In this document: piece after piece, positions 6,653-16,000 of the stretch | How the letters are laid out: every line of letters starts with the position of its first letter | Numbering within the stretch: the stretch's first letter is position 1 | NCBI GenBank assembly: GCA_043810355.1 | Contig: JBDROB010000001.1 | Location: 1 to 28,379, forward strand | Length of the DNA stretch: 28,379 bases | From: JAZDHV01 sp043810355 | Lineage (GTDB): Archaea; Nanobdellota; Nanobdellia; Woesearchaeales; JAGVYU01 | Direction: 5' to 3' | Notes under the pieces: model-generated | Told to the model about the DNA's origin: nothing | What the model saw: the letters and a program-made list of their open reading frames with translations, nothing else | The model's database searches: none | Translations under genes and position numbers: made by a program

Positions 6653-8260
6653 TTATTTAATATTAAACCTTTTCATCACTTGTTTAGGCTCTTTATAATA
6701 TTCATTTATCAGCTTATTGACCTCTTTGAAATCAGTGATATTGTTCTTGACCATCATGAGGAGAACTTTTGTCCTTATTTTCCATTCTGCCTTAACTTTC
6801 TCTACTGTGGTTCCATTGTTCTTTGCAATCTTGTCAAAGATAGTTGATTCTCCATTTTTCTCAATCAGGTCTTTCGAAGGGTTCCATTCAAACAAAACAT
6901 TGGTCTCGATATCACCTGAGCTTCCTGACTTGACCTTGAGGATCTCATCAATCTGCTTAAGCCTCCTTACACTCCTATTAGCAGTCTTTATATGCTTGAG
7001 CACGCATACTATATTCATGCTCTCAATCAGAGACGGAGAAAGGTTAATAGGTGGAGTAGCTAACCTCCTGACCAGTGAAGGGATTGAAGCTGCGTGAAAT
7101 GTGCTGAAACTAGGATGGCCAGATGCCATTCCCTGAAATAGGACATAAGTCTCCTCACCACGGACTTCGCCGACAATTACATAATCAGGATTCTGCCTGA
7201 AAGTCTCTCTCAATAGATCAAATAAGGTGACTTCTCCATACTGTCCTCCGACTAAGTTTGGAATCCCAAATCCAGACCTTGTGACAGCTGGAAGCCAGTT
7301 CTCATGGGCAAGGTTCAATTCCCTAGTATCCTCAATACTGCAGATCCTGGCTTCAGGAGGAATGAAATGGACAATAGAATTCATCATAGTTGTCTTACCG
7401 CTGCCAGTCTCACCAATAGTGATGACATTGAACTTGTTCTCAATAGCAAGCCAGAGATAGGCAAAAACTTCTGCACTTACAGTATTGAACTTGATGAGAT
7501 GGATAGGTGTCCAAGGCTCTTTTGTAAACTTCCTTATCGTAAATGTAGGACCTCGAGTAGTGATATCTGCAGTATATGTGGCATTGACCCTGCTTCCGTC
7601 AGGCAGAGTTCCGTCAAGCAGAGGTTTTGCATAAGATACATACCTGCCTGTCTTTTGCGCAATCTTCTCGACAAAATCAATCAGGTCATGGCTTGAATGG
7701 AACAAAACATTTGTCCTGATATTCTCATATTTCCTGTGGACAATATACAAGGGGACTTTAGTCCCATTGCATTCAATATCTTCAATATAATAGTCATTCA
7801 TCAAAGGCTCAATCTCATTAAGGCCCATAGAATTCCTGTATATATAATACATGATCTTCTGATAAGTCCTCTTGGATATCTTGGCACCAAGCTCAAGGAT
7901 TATGCTCTGGACATTCCTCTCAAGATATCTTATCAGATACTGTATCTTTTTTGTCTTTACAAAGCTGACATTGATCATCTCTTCCAAGCCGAGCTGGATC
8001 AGTTTCAGAAGCTCTTTCTCAGTATCATCAAGGATTGGTTCTTCAACCTCATAGATGAGCTCATTTAATTCTGAATCCCAATATATATGGGCAGAGGCAT
8101 AAGGGATAATCAAAGGATACCTCACATTGATCTTCTCTTTTTCCTTAAAATCAGGGAGCTTCACAATCCTAGGACGAAGATCTATGAAAAAAGATGTCTT
8201 AAGCTCATCAATTTGAGCAGGATCTATCTTCTCTTTTTTTCTAAAAATATTAAAATTCAT
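6653..8260 (-). CDS. Type IV pilus/archaellum assembly ATPase (VirB11/TadA/ArlI family)
   Basis: A 535-aa cytoplasmic secretion ATPase that powers pilin assembly. An N-terminal domain (about 1-240) precedes the RecA-like core. Walker A GETGSGKT is at about residues 283-290. The Asp box is IEDTREL. Walker B-like DYVIVGEVRGEE is at about 359-370, followed by the His box GHPSFSTFHA. All catalytic motifs look intact, so the enzyme should be active. In the archaeal T2/T4 secretion group the protein forms a hexamer under the T2SSF platform. The neighbours, two T2SSF proteins downstream and seven pilin-type genes upstream, confirm the setting. ArlI-specific partners (ArlH, ArlC/D/E/F/G) are absent, so an adhesive pilus is more likely than an archaellum. 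Confidence 0.95.
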   Translation of the reverse strand: MNFNIFRKKEKIDPAQIDELKTSFFIDLRPRIVKLPDFKEKEKINVRYPLIIPYASAHIYWDSELNELIYEVEEPILDDTEKELLKLIQLGLEEMINVSFVKTKKIQYLIRYLERNVQSIILELGAKISKRTYQKIMYYIYRNSMGLNEIEPLMNDYYIEDIECNGTKVPLYIVHRKYENIRTNVLFHSSHDLIDFVEKIAQKTGRYVSYAKPLLDGTLPDGSRVNATYTADITTRGPTFTIRKFTKEPWTPIHLIKFNTVSAEVFAYLWLAIENKFNVITIGETGSGKTTMMNSIVHFIPPEARICSIEDTRELNLAHENWLPAVTRSGFGIPNLVGGQYGEVTLFDLLRETFRQNPDYVIVGEVRGEETYVLFQGMASGHPSFSTFHAASIPSLVRRLATPPINLSPSLIESMNIVCVLKHIKTANRSVRRLKQIDEILKVKSGSSGDIETNVLFEWNPSKDLIEKNGESTIFDKIAKNNGTTVEKVKAEWKIRTKVLLMMVKNNITDFKEVNKLINEYYKEPKQVMKRFNIK

Positions 8261-8294
8261 TTTTTCTCTTGTAAATTTATTTAGTTTTTATTAT

Positions 8295-9038
8295 TTAGTA
8301 TTCAATGACATTAAGCTCTGTCTTTATGAAATCAGCCTCACTCTCAAGAGTTATCTTCAAGTCATATTTTTTAGGTGTTGTTCCTGTGTCAATCATATGG
8401 AGTGTTACAGATGCCTTGTCAATGTCTGTGTTGTTGCCAGAAGGGCTCAGTTCTGTGTACCATTTTCCGCTATTACCTGCTCCATTGACACCAAACTCAA
8501 TATTATCTGTCATTTTTTCACCAGAATCAATGAATTCAATCTCCTGGATGAGTTCTTCTGTGCTTGTGCTTGTCTTTGGGTCTCCTTGCAATACTTTCAA
8601 TAATTTGACTCTTATTCTTGAATTCTCAAGCAGATAACATTCTGTTTCTGAATCTGGAAAACATTCAACTGCATCCAATGTATTGACATCAACATTTGTG
8701 AAGACATCAATATTCCCAAGCTCAATCTTTGACCTTGGCTCAATCACTTTTGTTTTTGTTGATAATTGCCATCTCATATTATTGTTGTCATCATCAAAGA
8801 TGAGCTCTCCCTGTTTTATCTCAATAGGGATAATCCTCTGGCTACCCTCGCCTTCAGAAGCAACATCAATTATCTGCTTGTCAATGCCAACCATAGTGTC
8901 CTTAGCTCTTGTATAAGAAGCCCTGTCTCTCATATTGTTCAACAGAGGGAGGCCTGCTTGCAATATAAGGACCATAGCAACAGACACTATCAGAATGTAC
9001 AGGACTGCTGATATCCATATTTGTGCTTTTTTTCTCAT
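8295..9038 (-). CDS. Pilin-like protein with class III signal peptide
   Basis: A 247-aa protein. The N-terminus MRKKA-QIWISAVLYILIVS matches a type IV pilin-like signal: short basic leader, small residue, then a hydrophobic helix to about residue 28. Cleavage is likely after KKA. The remaining 200 residues are a soluble beta-rich extracellular domain with two cysteines close together (ECFPDSETECYL), which could form a disulfide. It is longer than the neighbouring pilins and sits next to the ATPase, so it may be a minor or initiating pilin. A TATA-like AAAATATATT at 9061-9070 lies about 28 bases before the ATG, so it may have its own leaderless promoter after the hairpin cluster. Confidence 0.75.
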   Translation of the reverse strand: MRKKAQIWISAVLYILIVSVAMVLILQAGLPLLNNMRDRASYTRAKDTMVGIDKQIIDVASEGEGSQRIIPIEIKQGELIFDDDNNNMRWQLSTKTKVIEPRSKIELGNIDVFTNVDVNTLDAVECFPDSETECYLLENSRIRVKLLKVLQGDPKTSTSTEELIQEIEFIDSGEKMTDNIEFGVNGAGNSGKWYTELSPSGNNTDIDKASVTLHMIDTGTTPKKYDLKITLESEADFIKTELNVIEY

Positions 9039-9060
9039 TTTATCATTTCATTTTATCATT

Positions 9061-9070
9061 AATATATTTT
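9061..9070 (-). promoter_or_regulatory. Possible internal promoter for pilin-like gene and pilus machinery
   Basis: On the minus strand AAAATATATT is centred about 28 bases before the ATG at 9038, which fits a leaderless transcript. It follows the putative hairpin terminator and may restart transcription of the machinery genes. The bases between hold a direct repeat of TCATTTTATCAT (plus strand). The region is very AT-rich, so false TATA boxes are expected. Confidence 0.4.
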
Positions 9071-9131
9071 ATTAATCTAATCTTACCTATTTATTCTAAT
9101 CAAACACTATTAATTTAATCTCATCAAAAAT

Positions 9132-9180
9132 TCGATCAAAACACCTCTATCTCTTTCCAAAGAAAGAGGGCAGTTGATCA
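9132..9180. repeat. Two-part hairpin in the pilin intergenic region
   Basis: Outer arms GATCAA (9134-9139) and TTGATC (9174-9179) enclose a perfect inner stem CTCTTTC-CAAA-GAAAGAG (9151-9168). The 15-base sequence at 9138-9152 (AAAACACCTCTATCT on plus) recurs exactly at 9854-9868, upstream of the next pilin gene. Role unknown: leader structure, or a relic of duplication of pilin upstream regions. Confidence 0.45.
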
Positions 9181-9191
9181 AATCAAATTAT

Positions 9192-9306
9192 TAAAAAAAA
9201 AATATTTTTCAGTTTTAGCATGCCAAAAACCTCTGGTTTTGGCTTGCTCAAGAATCTTTGAGATTCTTGGTGCCATAAAAATTTGCTAAGCAAATCTTTA
9301 TGGTAC
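9192..9306 (-). terminator. Cluster of three hairpins plus T-tract after the last major pilin
   Basis: Three consecutive stem-loops lie head to tail on the minus strand. The first (9270-9306) includes the pilin stop codon, with CCATAAA/TTTATGG and ATTTGC/GCAAAT arms. The second (9249-9269) is a perfect CAAGAATCT/AGATTCTTG. The third (9218-9247) pairs GCA, GCC, AAAA and CC with GG, TTTT, GGC and TGC around a TCT loop. A run of about ten T residues on the minus strand follows at 9192-9202. The arrangement resembles a terminator or an mRNA-protecting 3' end that would keep pilin mRNA abundant and reduce read-through into the ATPase genes. Confidence 0.65.
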
Positions 9307-9801
9307 AAGTGATAGGTCAGCACCAACAGCTTCTATTCCAGCTTGAGGGCAAATAATTGTATTACCTGCTTCTCCTTTGAAAGTTGGAACTACTTTTATT
9401 GTTGTTGGATCTAGCACTGCAGGGTCTGGTGTAAATGTAAATGTATCAATCTTACCTTTTCCTAATGCATCTGCAGTGGTTTCATCTTCTCCTGTATCTT
9501 CTCCAATCGCAGTCAAGATCAAAGTATCAACATTTATATAAGGGCCTGCTTCAACAGTAACTGTGTATGTGCCATCTGGGGTCTCAACTACTTTAAATCC
9601 CATATCAGTCTCAACAAAATTAATCTGGACATCTGTGTCGCATTTCATAATCTCTGTCTTTACATCTATATTCTCTTCAGAATCCTTCATAAAATTCCGG
9701 GATATGGTCATCAGCACTGCTCCTAGTCCTACTACAATTGCTATCAGCAGTACAACAGCAATTATCGGCGATACACCTTTTTTCCCCATCCTATTCTTCA
9801 T
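9298..9801 (-). CDS. Archaeal type IV pilin (paralogue A)
   Basis: A secreted filament subunit of about 167 aa with the archaeal pilin N-terminus RMGKKG-VSPIIAVVLLIAIV, where cleavage is expected between G and V. The hydrophobic helix that packs in the pilus core follows directly, then a beta-rich head of about 120 residues with two cysteines (MKCDTDVQ and TIICPQAGIEAV). I place the start at 9801, not at the ATG at 9816: the sequence GGAGGTTA, a strong ribosome-binding site, overlaps the upstream ATG and sits eight bases before the second. It is closely related to the next gene upstream; the first ~110 bases are nearly identical, indicating recent duplication or gene conversion. Likely a major pilin. 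Confidence 0.9.
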   Translation of the reverse strand: MKNRMGKKGVSPIIAVVLLIAIVVGLGAVLMTISRNFMKDSEENIDVKTEIMKCDTDVQINFVETDMGFKVVETPDGTYTVTVEAGPYINVDTLILTAIGEDTGEDETTADALGKGKIDTFTFTPDPAVLDPTTIKVVPTFKGEAGNTIICPQAGIEAVGADLSLVP

Positions 9802-9879
9802 TTCTTTAACCTCCATTTTCTTTTCTTTAATTGTCTAAATTAAAGATCCTAATAAAACACCTCTATCTTAAAAAAATGA

Positions 9880-9893
9880 TAATTCTATAAAAT
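9880..9893 (-). promoter_or_regulatory. Possible internal promoter for pilin A
   Basis: The minus strand carries TTTTATAGAA here, about 80-90 bases before the pilin start at 9801, between the two paralogous pilin genes. A leader starting near 9860 would contain the repeated AGATAGAGGTGTTTT element and the GGAGGT ribosome-binding site. Weak evidence in AT-rich DNA. Confidence 0.3.
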
Positions 9894-9910
9894 AATTGCT
9901 AATCAAATTC

Positions 9911-10411
9911 TTATGGAACTGTTGTTGTAGTCATCTCATTATAATTGACTTCTATACCTGCCTGAGGGCATGGGATAGCAACACCATTAGCTCCATTGAA
10001 ACTTGGAACTATCTTCAGCATTTCCATTGTGCCTATAGAAGAGGCAAATGTAGCAGTATATTGACCTATTCTACTTTTTGCTAATGGAGTAAAGTCAGTG
10101 GTAGCAGTTAAAACATCAGTAGATCCAATTCCAGTCACAATCAACTCATCAACATCTATGTATGGGCCTGCCTCAAGTGTAATAACATATGTTGTACCTG
10201 CAACAGTTTCTTCGACTTTGTCAATTAAATTAATCTGGACATCTGTAGAGCATTTCATCAGCTCTGTCTTCTTAACTATGTTTTCTTCGGTTTCTGTCAT
10301 AAAGTTCCGGGATATTGTCATCAGCACTGCTCCTAGTCCTACTACTATTGCTATCAGCAGCACAACAGCAATTATAGGTGATACACCTTTTTTTCCCATT
10401 CTTTTCCTCAT
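9911..10411 (-). CDS. Archaeal type IV pilin (paralogue B)
   Basis: About 166 aa, same architecture as the gene downstream: RMGKKG-VSPIIAVVLLIAIV signal/helix, SRNFM, then a beta-rich head with cysteines in LMKCSTDVQ and IPCPQAGIEV. It ends in a Thr-rich tail (TTTTVP). The signal helix and the positions flanking the cysteines are shared with paralogue A, while the heads differ. Start chosen at 10411 because GGAGGTTA overlaps the ATG at 10426 and is well spaced for the second ATG. The two paralogues may form the bulk filament together or be alternative subunits. Confidence 0.9.
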   Translation of the reverse strand: MRKRMGKKGVSPIIAVVLLIAIVVGLGAVLMTISRNFMTETEENIVKKTELMKCSTDVQINLIDKVEETVAGTTYVITLEAGPYIDVDELIVTGIGSTDVLTATTDFTPLAKSRIGQYTATFASSIGTMEMLKIVPSFNGANGVAIPCPQAGIEVNYNEMTTTTVP

Positions 10412-10514
10412 TTTTTTAACCTCCAATTATCAAATTTACAATCAGTCAACTTTTGGCTGTTGTTACTTTATCTCACCAATTAATCTTGATTTTTTATCAC
10501 CTCAAATGATTTTT

Positions 10515-11057
10515 TTATGAGCAGTCCCTAATATCCTCAATCTCAATAGCACTCTGAGTGCAGAAAGTCTCACCTCCTGCTCCTGATATCTTAAGTTTAG
10601 GGACAATCTTTACAATATCAATGATAGTAGCATCTAAGTTTCCATACTCAACATCTACAGAGATGATCTCTGCCTGCTTTATTGAATCATTAATCTCATG
10701 AGTCAATATTCCATTGTTTCCAATTGTTTCTTCATCTCCGATAAAAGTGATCTTATAACCAGTCAGTTCAGTACTATCTCCATTCTCTATTATAGCATGG
10801 AAAATGTTATCTGAACCATCTGCAGTCCTTTCATAACAAGGCTTGTCACTTATCTTGACCAAAGACAAGGAGACATCGATTATGCACGCTGAAGTCTGGG
10901 CAGACTTGATCTCAACATCTTTCTGGGTGTCTTCAATATACTCCCTTCCCCAGTTCATAACAACTGCGCCAAGGGCTACTGCAAATGCTATCAAAAGCAC
11001 TGTTGCAATCAGAGGCGAGACACCTCTCTTGTTCTGTAAAAACTTTACATTTTTCAT
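10515..11057 (-). CDS. Archaeal type IV pilin
   Basis: 180 aa. The N-terminus NKRG-VSPLIATVLLIAFAVALGAVV is a class III signal followed by the core helix, then WGREYIEDTQ and a beta-rich head. Four cysteines (SACIIDVS, KPCYER, TFCTQSAIEIEDI, DCS at the very end) suggest one or two disulfides. It belongs to a different pilin subgroup from paralogues A and B (Trp-Gly-Arg after the helix) and is closest to the 164-aa pilin at 11384. The ATG overlaps the stop of the two-TM gene as ATGA, so translation is coupled. Confidence 0.9.
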   Translation of the reverse strand: MKNVKFLQNKRGVSPLIATVLLIAFAVALGAVVMNWGREYIEDTQKDVEIKSAQTSACIIDVSLSLVKISDKPCYERTADGSDNIFHAIIENGDSTELTGYKITFIGDEETIGNNGILTHEINDSIKQAEIISVDVEYGNLDATIIDIVKIVPKLKISGAGGETFCTQSAIEIEDIRDCS

Positions 11058-11371
11058 CTTAACATACCCTTTCTCTTGTTCTTGTTAATATCATTCCTGA
11101 GGAGCTTTATCTCCACATTTGTCTTTTGAATAAGTATTCCAAGCTCTTCTTTAATATCTTGGCTGGAACTAGCAAGTATGAGATGGAACAGTAATATCAG
11201 CCAAAGCAATGATGCAATCACAAGATCCCATGTAACATATCCTTGTTGATTGTACAGGCTATTGATAACAATGAATCCAATAGCAAAAACAGCCAAGCCT
11301 ATGATTAGCAAGGCAAATTCAAAAAATGTTGGTTTTCTTTTCTCAAATATCTTCATATTAACCTTTTTCAT
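11054..11371 (-). CDS. Small two-helix membrane protein of the pilus locus
   Basis: 105 aa with membrane helices at about residues 17-37 and 47-67, then a charged helical cytoplasmic tail (IKEELGILIQKTNVEIKLL) likely to form a coiled coil. It has no pilin signal and no recognised family. It is sandwiched between two pilin genes, 12 bases after the upstream one and overlapping the downstream one by four, so it is almost certainly made together with them. It may be a membrane chaperone or stabiliser of pilins before assembly; this is inference. Confidence 0.75.
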   Translation of the reverse strand: MKKVNMKIFEKRKPTFFEFALLIIGLAVFAIGFIVINSLYNQQGYVTWDLVIASLLWLILLFHLILASSSQDIKEELGILIQKTNVEIKLLRNDINKNKRKGMLR

Positions 11372-11383
11372 TATTTCATGACT

Positions 11384-11878
11384 TTACGAACACTCTAAAA
11401 TCTGATCAATCTCTTCAGCACTTGAAATACAATAATGGTTCTGGCCATCAACCATAATCTCAGGGATTATCTTGATTTGGTTGATTGTTCCAACAGCATT
11501 TGTCAAAGCAGTGAGGGGATGCTTATACACCATACCACTATCAAGAGGATCAGTTAAACCTAATACTTCATTGGATACACCATCTTCTCCAACAATAGAT
11601 AATTTTAGATCAATAATCTGCATCCCATTATTCTCGAGAGTGAATTGGATTGAGTTTCCTGTATAACATATATCTTTTTTACCGCCAATATTAACAATAT
11701 CTATGATCGCATCATCACATTTCAGCTCAGCACTAAAACCATATGTATCTTCAGAAACATCCTGTACATAATTCCTGCCCCAGCTCATTACAATGGCTCC
11801 GAGAGCTACTGCAAATGAAATAAGGAGGACTGTGGCTATCAAGGGAGAAACGCCTTTCTTGCTAAACCTCTTTTTCAT
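11384..11878 (-). CDS. Archaeal type IV pilin
   Basis: 164 aa. MKKRFSKKG-VSPLIATVLLISFAV gives a class III signal and core helix, followed by MSWGRNYVQDVSEDTYG and a beta-rich head. Cysteines occur at ELKCDDAIIDI, KDICYTG, HYCISSAEEI and the C-terminal LECS. The same cysteine layout and WGR motif appear in the 180-aa pilin at 10515, so these two are a second paralogue pair in the locus. Exported and assembled by the neighbouring ATPase/platform proteins after leader cleavage by a peptidase encoded elsewhere. Confidence 0.9.
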   Translation of the reverse strand: MKKRFSKKGVSPLIATVLLISFAVALGAIVMSWGRNYVQDVSEDTYGFSAELKCDDAIIDIVNIGGKKDICYTGNSIQFTLENNGMQIIDLKLSIVGEDGVSNEVLGLTDPLDSGMVYKHPLTALTNAVGTINQIKIIPEIMVDGQNHYCISSAEEIDQILECS

Positions 11879-11938
11879 TCTTTTTTACCTCTTTTTCATT
11901 TTATTGATGAATATAATCTTTTTACTTAATCCTGATCA

Positions 11939-12412
11939 TCACCTGAACTCAATATCCTCTATCCTTGCCAGCTTTTCACTGCAGATGATCTCAACCTTTT
12001 TCTTGAAAGTGACTGGAATCACTTCTACCCTAAACACCACTCCATCCTTCTGGATGTCAATAGACTTAACGCCATTAGGTTTGATACTGACTCTTTTTTC
12101 CCTAAGGGGCTCTATGGGTTCCCCATATATATTGTATAATCTGACTATAACTTTATCTATATTTAAATTATTCCTATTGGAGACGTCAATATATAAATTT
12201 TTTGTGTCCTGCCAGACATTATTTATGCCAATGCTGACAAATTCACACTCTTGAGCATCAAATGTCCTCTTCTCAATCTCATAAGTTGCTGATTTAGTAT
12301 AGCCAAATATCCAATTATACATCAATGCACTCATAGCTACTGCAAATGCAAATAGCAAAACCCATGAAATCCAGATGTATGCTGCTTTTTTACCTTCAAT
12401 ATTTCTTTTCAT
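11939..12412 (-). CDS. Pilin-like protein
   Basis: 157 aa. The N-terminus MKRNIEGKKA-AYIWISWVLLFAFAV fits a short basic leader with cleavage after KKA and a core helix, although the mature start lacks the VSP signature of the main pilins. A single beta-rich domain with two cysteines (DAQECEFVSIG and VEIICSEKLARIEDI) follows. The C-terminal C...IEDI pattern matches the WGR-type pilins, supporting common descent. It probably acts as a minor pilin. Confidence 0.8.
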   Translation of the reverse strand: MKRNIEGKKAAYIWISWVLLFAFAVAMSALMYNWIFGYTKSATYEIEKRTFDAQECEFVSIGINNVWQDTKNLYIDVSNRNNLNIDKVIVRLYNIYGEPIEPLREKRVSIKPNGVKSIDIQKDGVVFRVEVIPVTFKKKVEIICSEKLARIEDIEFR

Positions 12413-12461
12413 CTTGAATTTTCTTAATTTCTTTTATCTGATTTTTTCTTCTATATGACCA

Positions 12462-12980
12462 TCAGCTCAAATTGATCAGTCTTATCCTCAAGTCATCACT
12501 TTTTCTTGAGGTCACCAATATCTTTAACTGAACATCTTTTTGATTGAATTTGAAATCATAATCAATATTATTGTAGTTCAATGTGACAACATCCTTATCT
12601 GTGATTGATCTAGTGCCTTGATAAAATATATTTATACTTGATCCTCCATCCTTTAGCACAACAGTGTCCTTTATCTCACTGTATATTGTTATCTTATCCT
12701 TGTTTTTCAAAATGTAGAGTGCCTCAAATTTAGGGTCACGAGTCTTTGCAAACTTGATGAAACTGATGAAAAAAGGATTATACTCATCCTCAACAACATT
12801 TTCCTCATAGATTGCGTTATTTACCATATTTGACGACTCTTTTTCAAGGTTTTCTGCAAGCTGGTTGAACAACTGGTCTGGCTCCTTGAATGTCTCTGAA
12901 GCCTGGACAATTGAAAAAGCGATACCTACCAAAATCACTGCTATCAAAATGTAAAATTGGGCTTTTTTGCTTTTCATCAT
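12462..12980 (-). CDS. Pilin-like protein (minor pilin candidate)
   Basis: 172 aa. MMKSKKA-QFYILIAVILVGIAF is a class III-like signal, with cleavage after KKA giving a mature N-terminal Gln, as in the 247-aa pilin-like protein. The rest is a mixed helical and beta-rich extracellular domain without cysteines. It is the first pilin-type gene after the Ig/FN3 adhesin and may form the link between the filament and an adhesive tip, which is inference from gene order only. Confidence 0.75.
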   Translation of the reverse strand: MMKSKKAQFYILIAVILVGIAFSIVQASETFKEPDQLFNQLAENLEKESSNMVNNAIYEENVVEDEYNPFFISFIKFAKTRDPKFEALYILKNKDKITIYSEIKDTVVLKDGGSSINIFYQGTRSITDKDVVTLNYNNIDYDFKFNQKDVQLKILVTSRKSDDLRIRLINLS

Positions 12981-13016
12981 GCTTTGTTTCCATCTTTAAT
13001 TTCCATCTTAGGTGTC

Positions 13017-16000
13017 CTATGTAATATCAACCTCAATTATTGTGTTGCCATCCTCATCAAGCCCGAGGTTCCTGATTATCAAGTTGTATCTGCCGCTAGG
13101 AACCTGCTCCCTAGCTCCTTGGATGACAATATCATCATAAGCCAATTGGGTGTTTAGGACATACATTTCTTTCTCAATCTCATAGCCGAATGAAGGATTG
13201 ATGAAATCACTGAATTCCTTGTCTCTCAGATATGCATTCCTCTGCTTTAGGTTTGAGCCTTTTTTTGTGACAAAGATATAGCTGACTCCGTCAGATGTTC
13301 CTGCATTCATTGTGTCACCATCTGAAACAACTTTAGACGAATCTGATGCAAATCCAATTGTATGATTACCTATATCACTATAAATGATATTATCACTTGA
13401 ATCTGTGAAATCAGAGGTGTAAGTCATTGTCAGCAGCAGTTCAGTAATATTGATTTGATGAAGATTAGATATACTGCCATCAACCTTGACAGTGATATTA
13501 TATATTCCTTCTGCCAGAGGGGAGTCAAATGTAATCTGGTATTCGCCTGCTCCCTTATCACTCCATCCAAATTCATCCAAAGGTTTTCCATCAAAGAAGA
13601 CTTCAACCCTTGATTTCTTGATCTCACCGATTGGAATGGGAGAGCCACCGCTTTTTAATGTAGCATCTATAATGACTTCTTCTCCAATATAGAATGGATT
13701 ATCTGAATCAATAATAACACTACTTACATTTGCATTTAAGTCAACTGTGTATTGTTCTCCTGGTTGGTTGTGACCAGGATTCCTGACTGGAATATCAAAA
13801 CATTCAGCATATAATGAGCCAGGTCCACCAAGAGGAGGACCTCTTCTCTCATGATAGGTTGAATTTGAGTGGTACATAGCATATGTGCCATTAAGCCAGC
13901 ATTCTGCATCCTCACTTGTTGTATAGGCAATTGTTGGAGTTAGAGTTGCAATCAGACCAATTGGCTTAATCCATATAATAGTTGGATTAGTTGTGTCAAT
14001 ACCTCCTTGCATCACTGAGGAAGGAAGGCTTTCCCATCCAGCATTATCATATGCATATATTACAAAATAATAAGTCTCTTCCTGGGCCAAACCAGTAATT
14101 GTGAGCGAGGTTGAATTGTCAGATGTTGACTGATCTTTTTCAAAAATTGAAAGATCAGAATCATTGTAGACCATTACTTTATAATAATCAATACCGCAAC
14201 CTCTTCCATCCTGCGAAGCGATCCAATCAAGGTTAAGGGATGATAAGTTTGCATATTGCTCGTAATCCTCAATCTGAGGAGGGCCTGGTCTTATTGTGTC
14301 AACATGGAAAGTCCAATTTGCTGTGTCTCCACCATTTCCTGCATTGTCAACAGCCCTGACTTTGAAATAATAAAGATTATCACTCAATCCAGAGACATTT
14401 AATGAAAGGAACTGGTCAAGATTATAAGGATCACCCTCTGGAGTCTCATCAGGAGTGGCATTGATATCTGTTGTGATGATATAACTGTATCCTCTTATGC
14501 CAGAATCGCCATTGTCATCAGGCTCTTCCCATTCAAAATTGCCTATGCTAGTGTTGACACATCCATTAAGGATGAAACTAGACACAAGATTCTCAGGCAT
14601 TTCAGGAGGATCCCTGTCAACTCCAATTGGATCAGACATGACAGGGCTTGAGTTTATATAATAAGAGTTCAATGCCCTAACTTCAAAATAATACCTGTCA
14701 CCGTCTCCAAGAGTATGATCAATCTCTTCAGACAGGTTGACAGAGACAAATTCTGCCTGGCCATAGTCAGGAGCGTCAAGCCATCCAGATGAAGGATAGA
14801 TCTGGCTGCCTTCATGATAGATCCTGTACTGGTAAAATACTTTTGATTCACGGTCAAAAGCACGCCATCTGGCTTCAAGAGTATCTTCACTATTAGTCCA
14901 TTCATCCACCCATATTGTAAGATTGACTGGAGCAGTCCAATCAAGTATCTCAGATGTCTTATTCAAGAGGATTGTATCATTGACATCTGTGATCCAGCCG
15001 ACATTATCTTTTATCTGGTAATATACAGTCCTCTCCTCTATACCAATAGCAGTGTCAATCAGCTTCCAGACCTTCTGGCTGGTGCAAGGCTCCCAAGGAG
15101 TGCCTGAGCTTAAAATATCAACTGAAGTTAGTGTAGGTGTCAAAGTGTTATTTGAAGTTTGGATCACAGCTTTCCATTTTAGTGTCTTACCAATATTTGA
15201 AAATGTATGTGGTTCATCTGATATCACTTGTTCAAAATTGATACCATCTGAAGCCATGAAAAACTTGATTATTCCAATATCTAAAGAATATAAAATGCTG
15301 AGATTTCCAATCTCAAGGGATCCATTCTCTGCACTTAAAGTGACTGGAATAGTGCAATTATCAGCTGAACAATTATTATCAATAAAGTCAGAGATCTCAT
15401 CCTCTATGTTCTGCAAAGTTGCCTGACTGTTAAAGGTCCCATTCACAGACCATATAGTTGTGTTCAATATTTTCAGAGTTGCATTTGTAAGATTAATACC
15501 TTGAATATCAAATTCTGCATCTAATATTGTTGCGCTCCTTGGGATTTCAATAGTGACTGAATCATTATCAGACATGTTTGTCTCATTCAAGGTTGAATTG
15601 AGCTTGTCCTGCAAATAATCCTGTGTTGGGATGTCATATTCAGCAAACATTGTTGCAGTTGATATGTCCAACAAGGTTGTGACAACAGTCTTTGAGGTAA
15701 TATTGTTCTGTGCCTGATACCTGGTTGTGCTGTTGGTCTGGTTAATCAGATATATATGGTTGATGTATTCGACTGATACATTATCTGAATGGTTTGCCTT
15801 GACAATGAATTCGCTGCCAGCAGACTTGTTTAGTTCATCTTCGACCAAAGAGAAGCAATACAATGATGGAGCAGCTGAAAATGAGTAGCTTGTCTTTAAT
15901 GTGAAGTTTGATCCATTGTATATATAAAAGTCTAGAGGTGATGATATGTTCTCTGAGCTTGATTCAATGCAGAAAGTTGCATCTGTCACATTTGAAGTGT

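Noticed and set aside
7304..8068. Plus-strand ORFs of 77-130 aa antisense to the ATPase
   Set aside because: The ATPase frame has all family motifs; the antisense ORFs show no recognisable domain.
9192..9306. Hairpin cluster as an additional tRNA or CRISPR remnant
   Set aside because: No T-loop or acceptor pairing, and the three stems differ in sequence.
6653..12980. Archaellum operon
   Set aside because: ArlB-type archaellin signature and ArlC/D/E/F/G/H partners are absent; two platform proteins and mixed pilins fit an adhesive pilus better.
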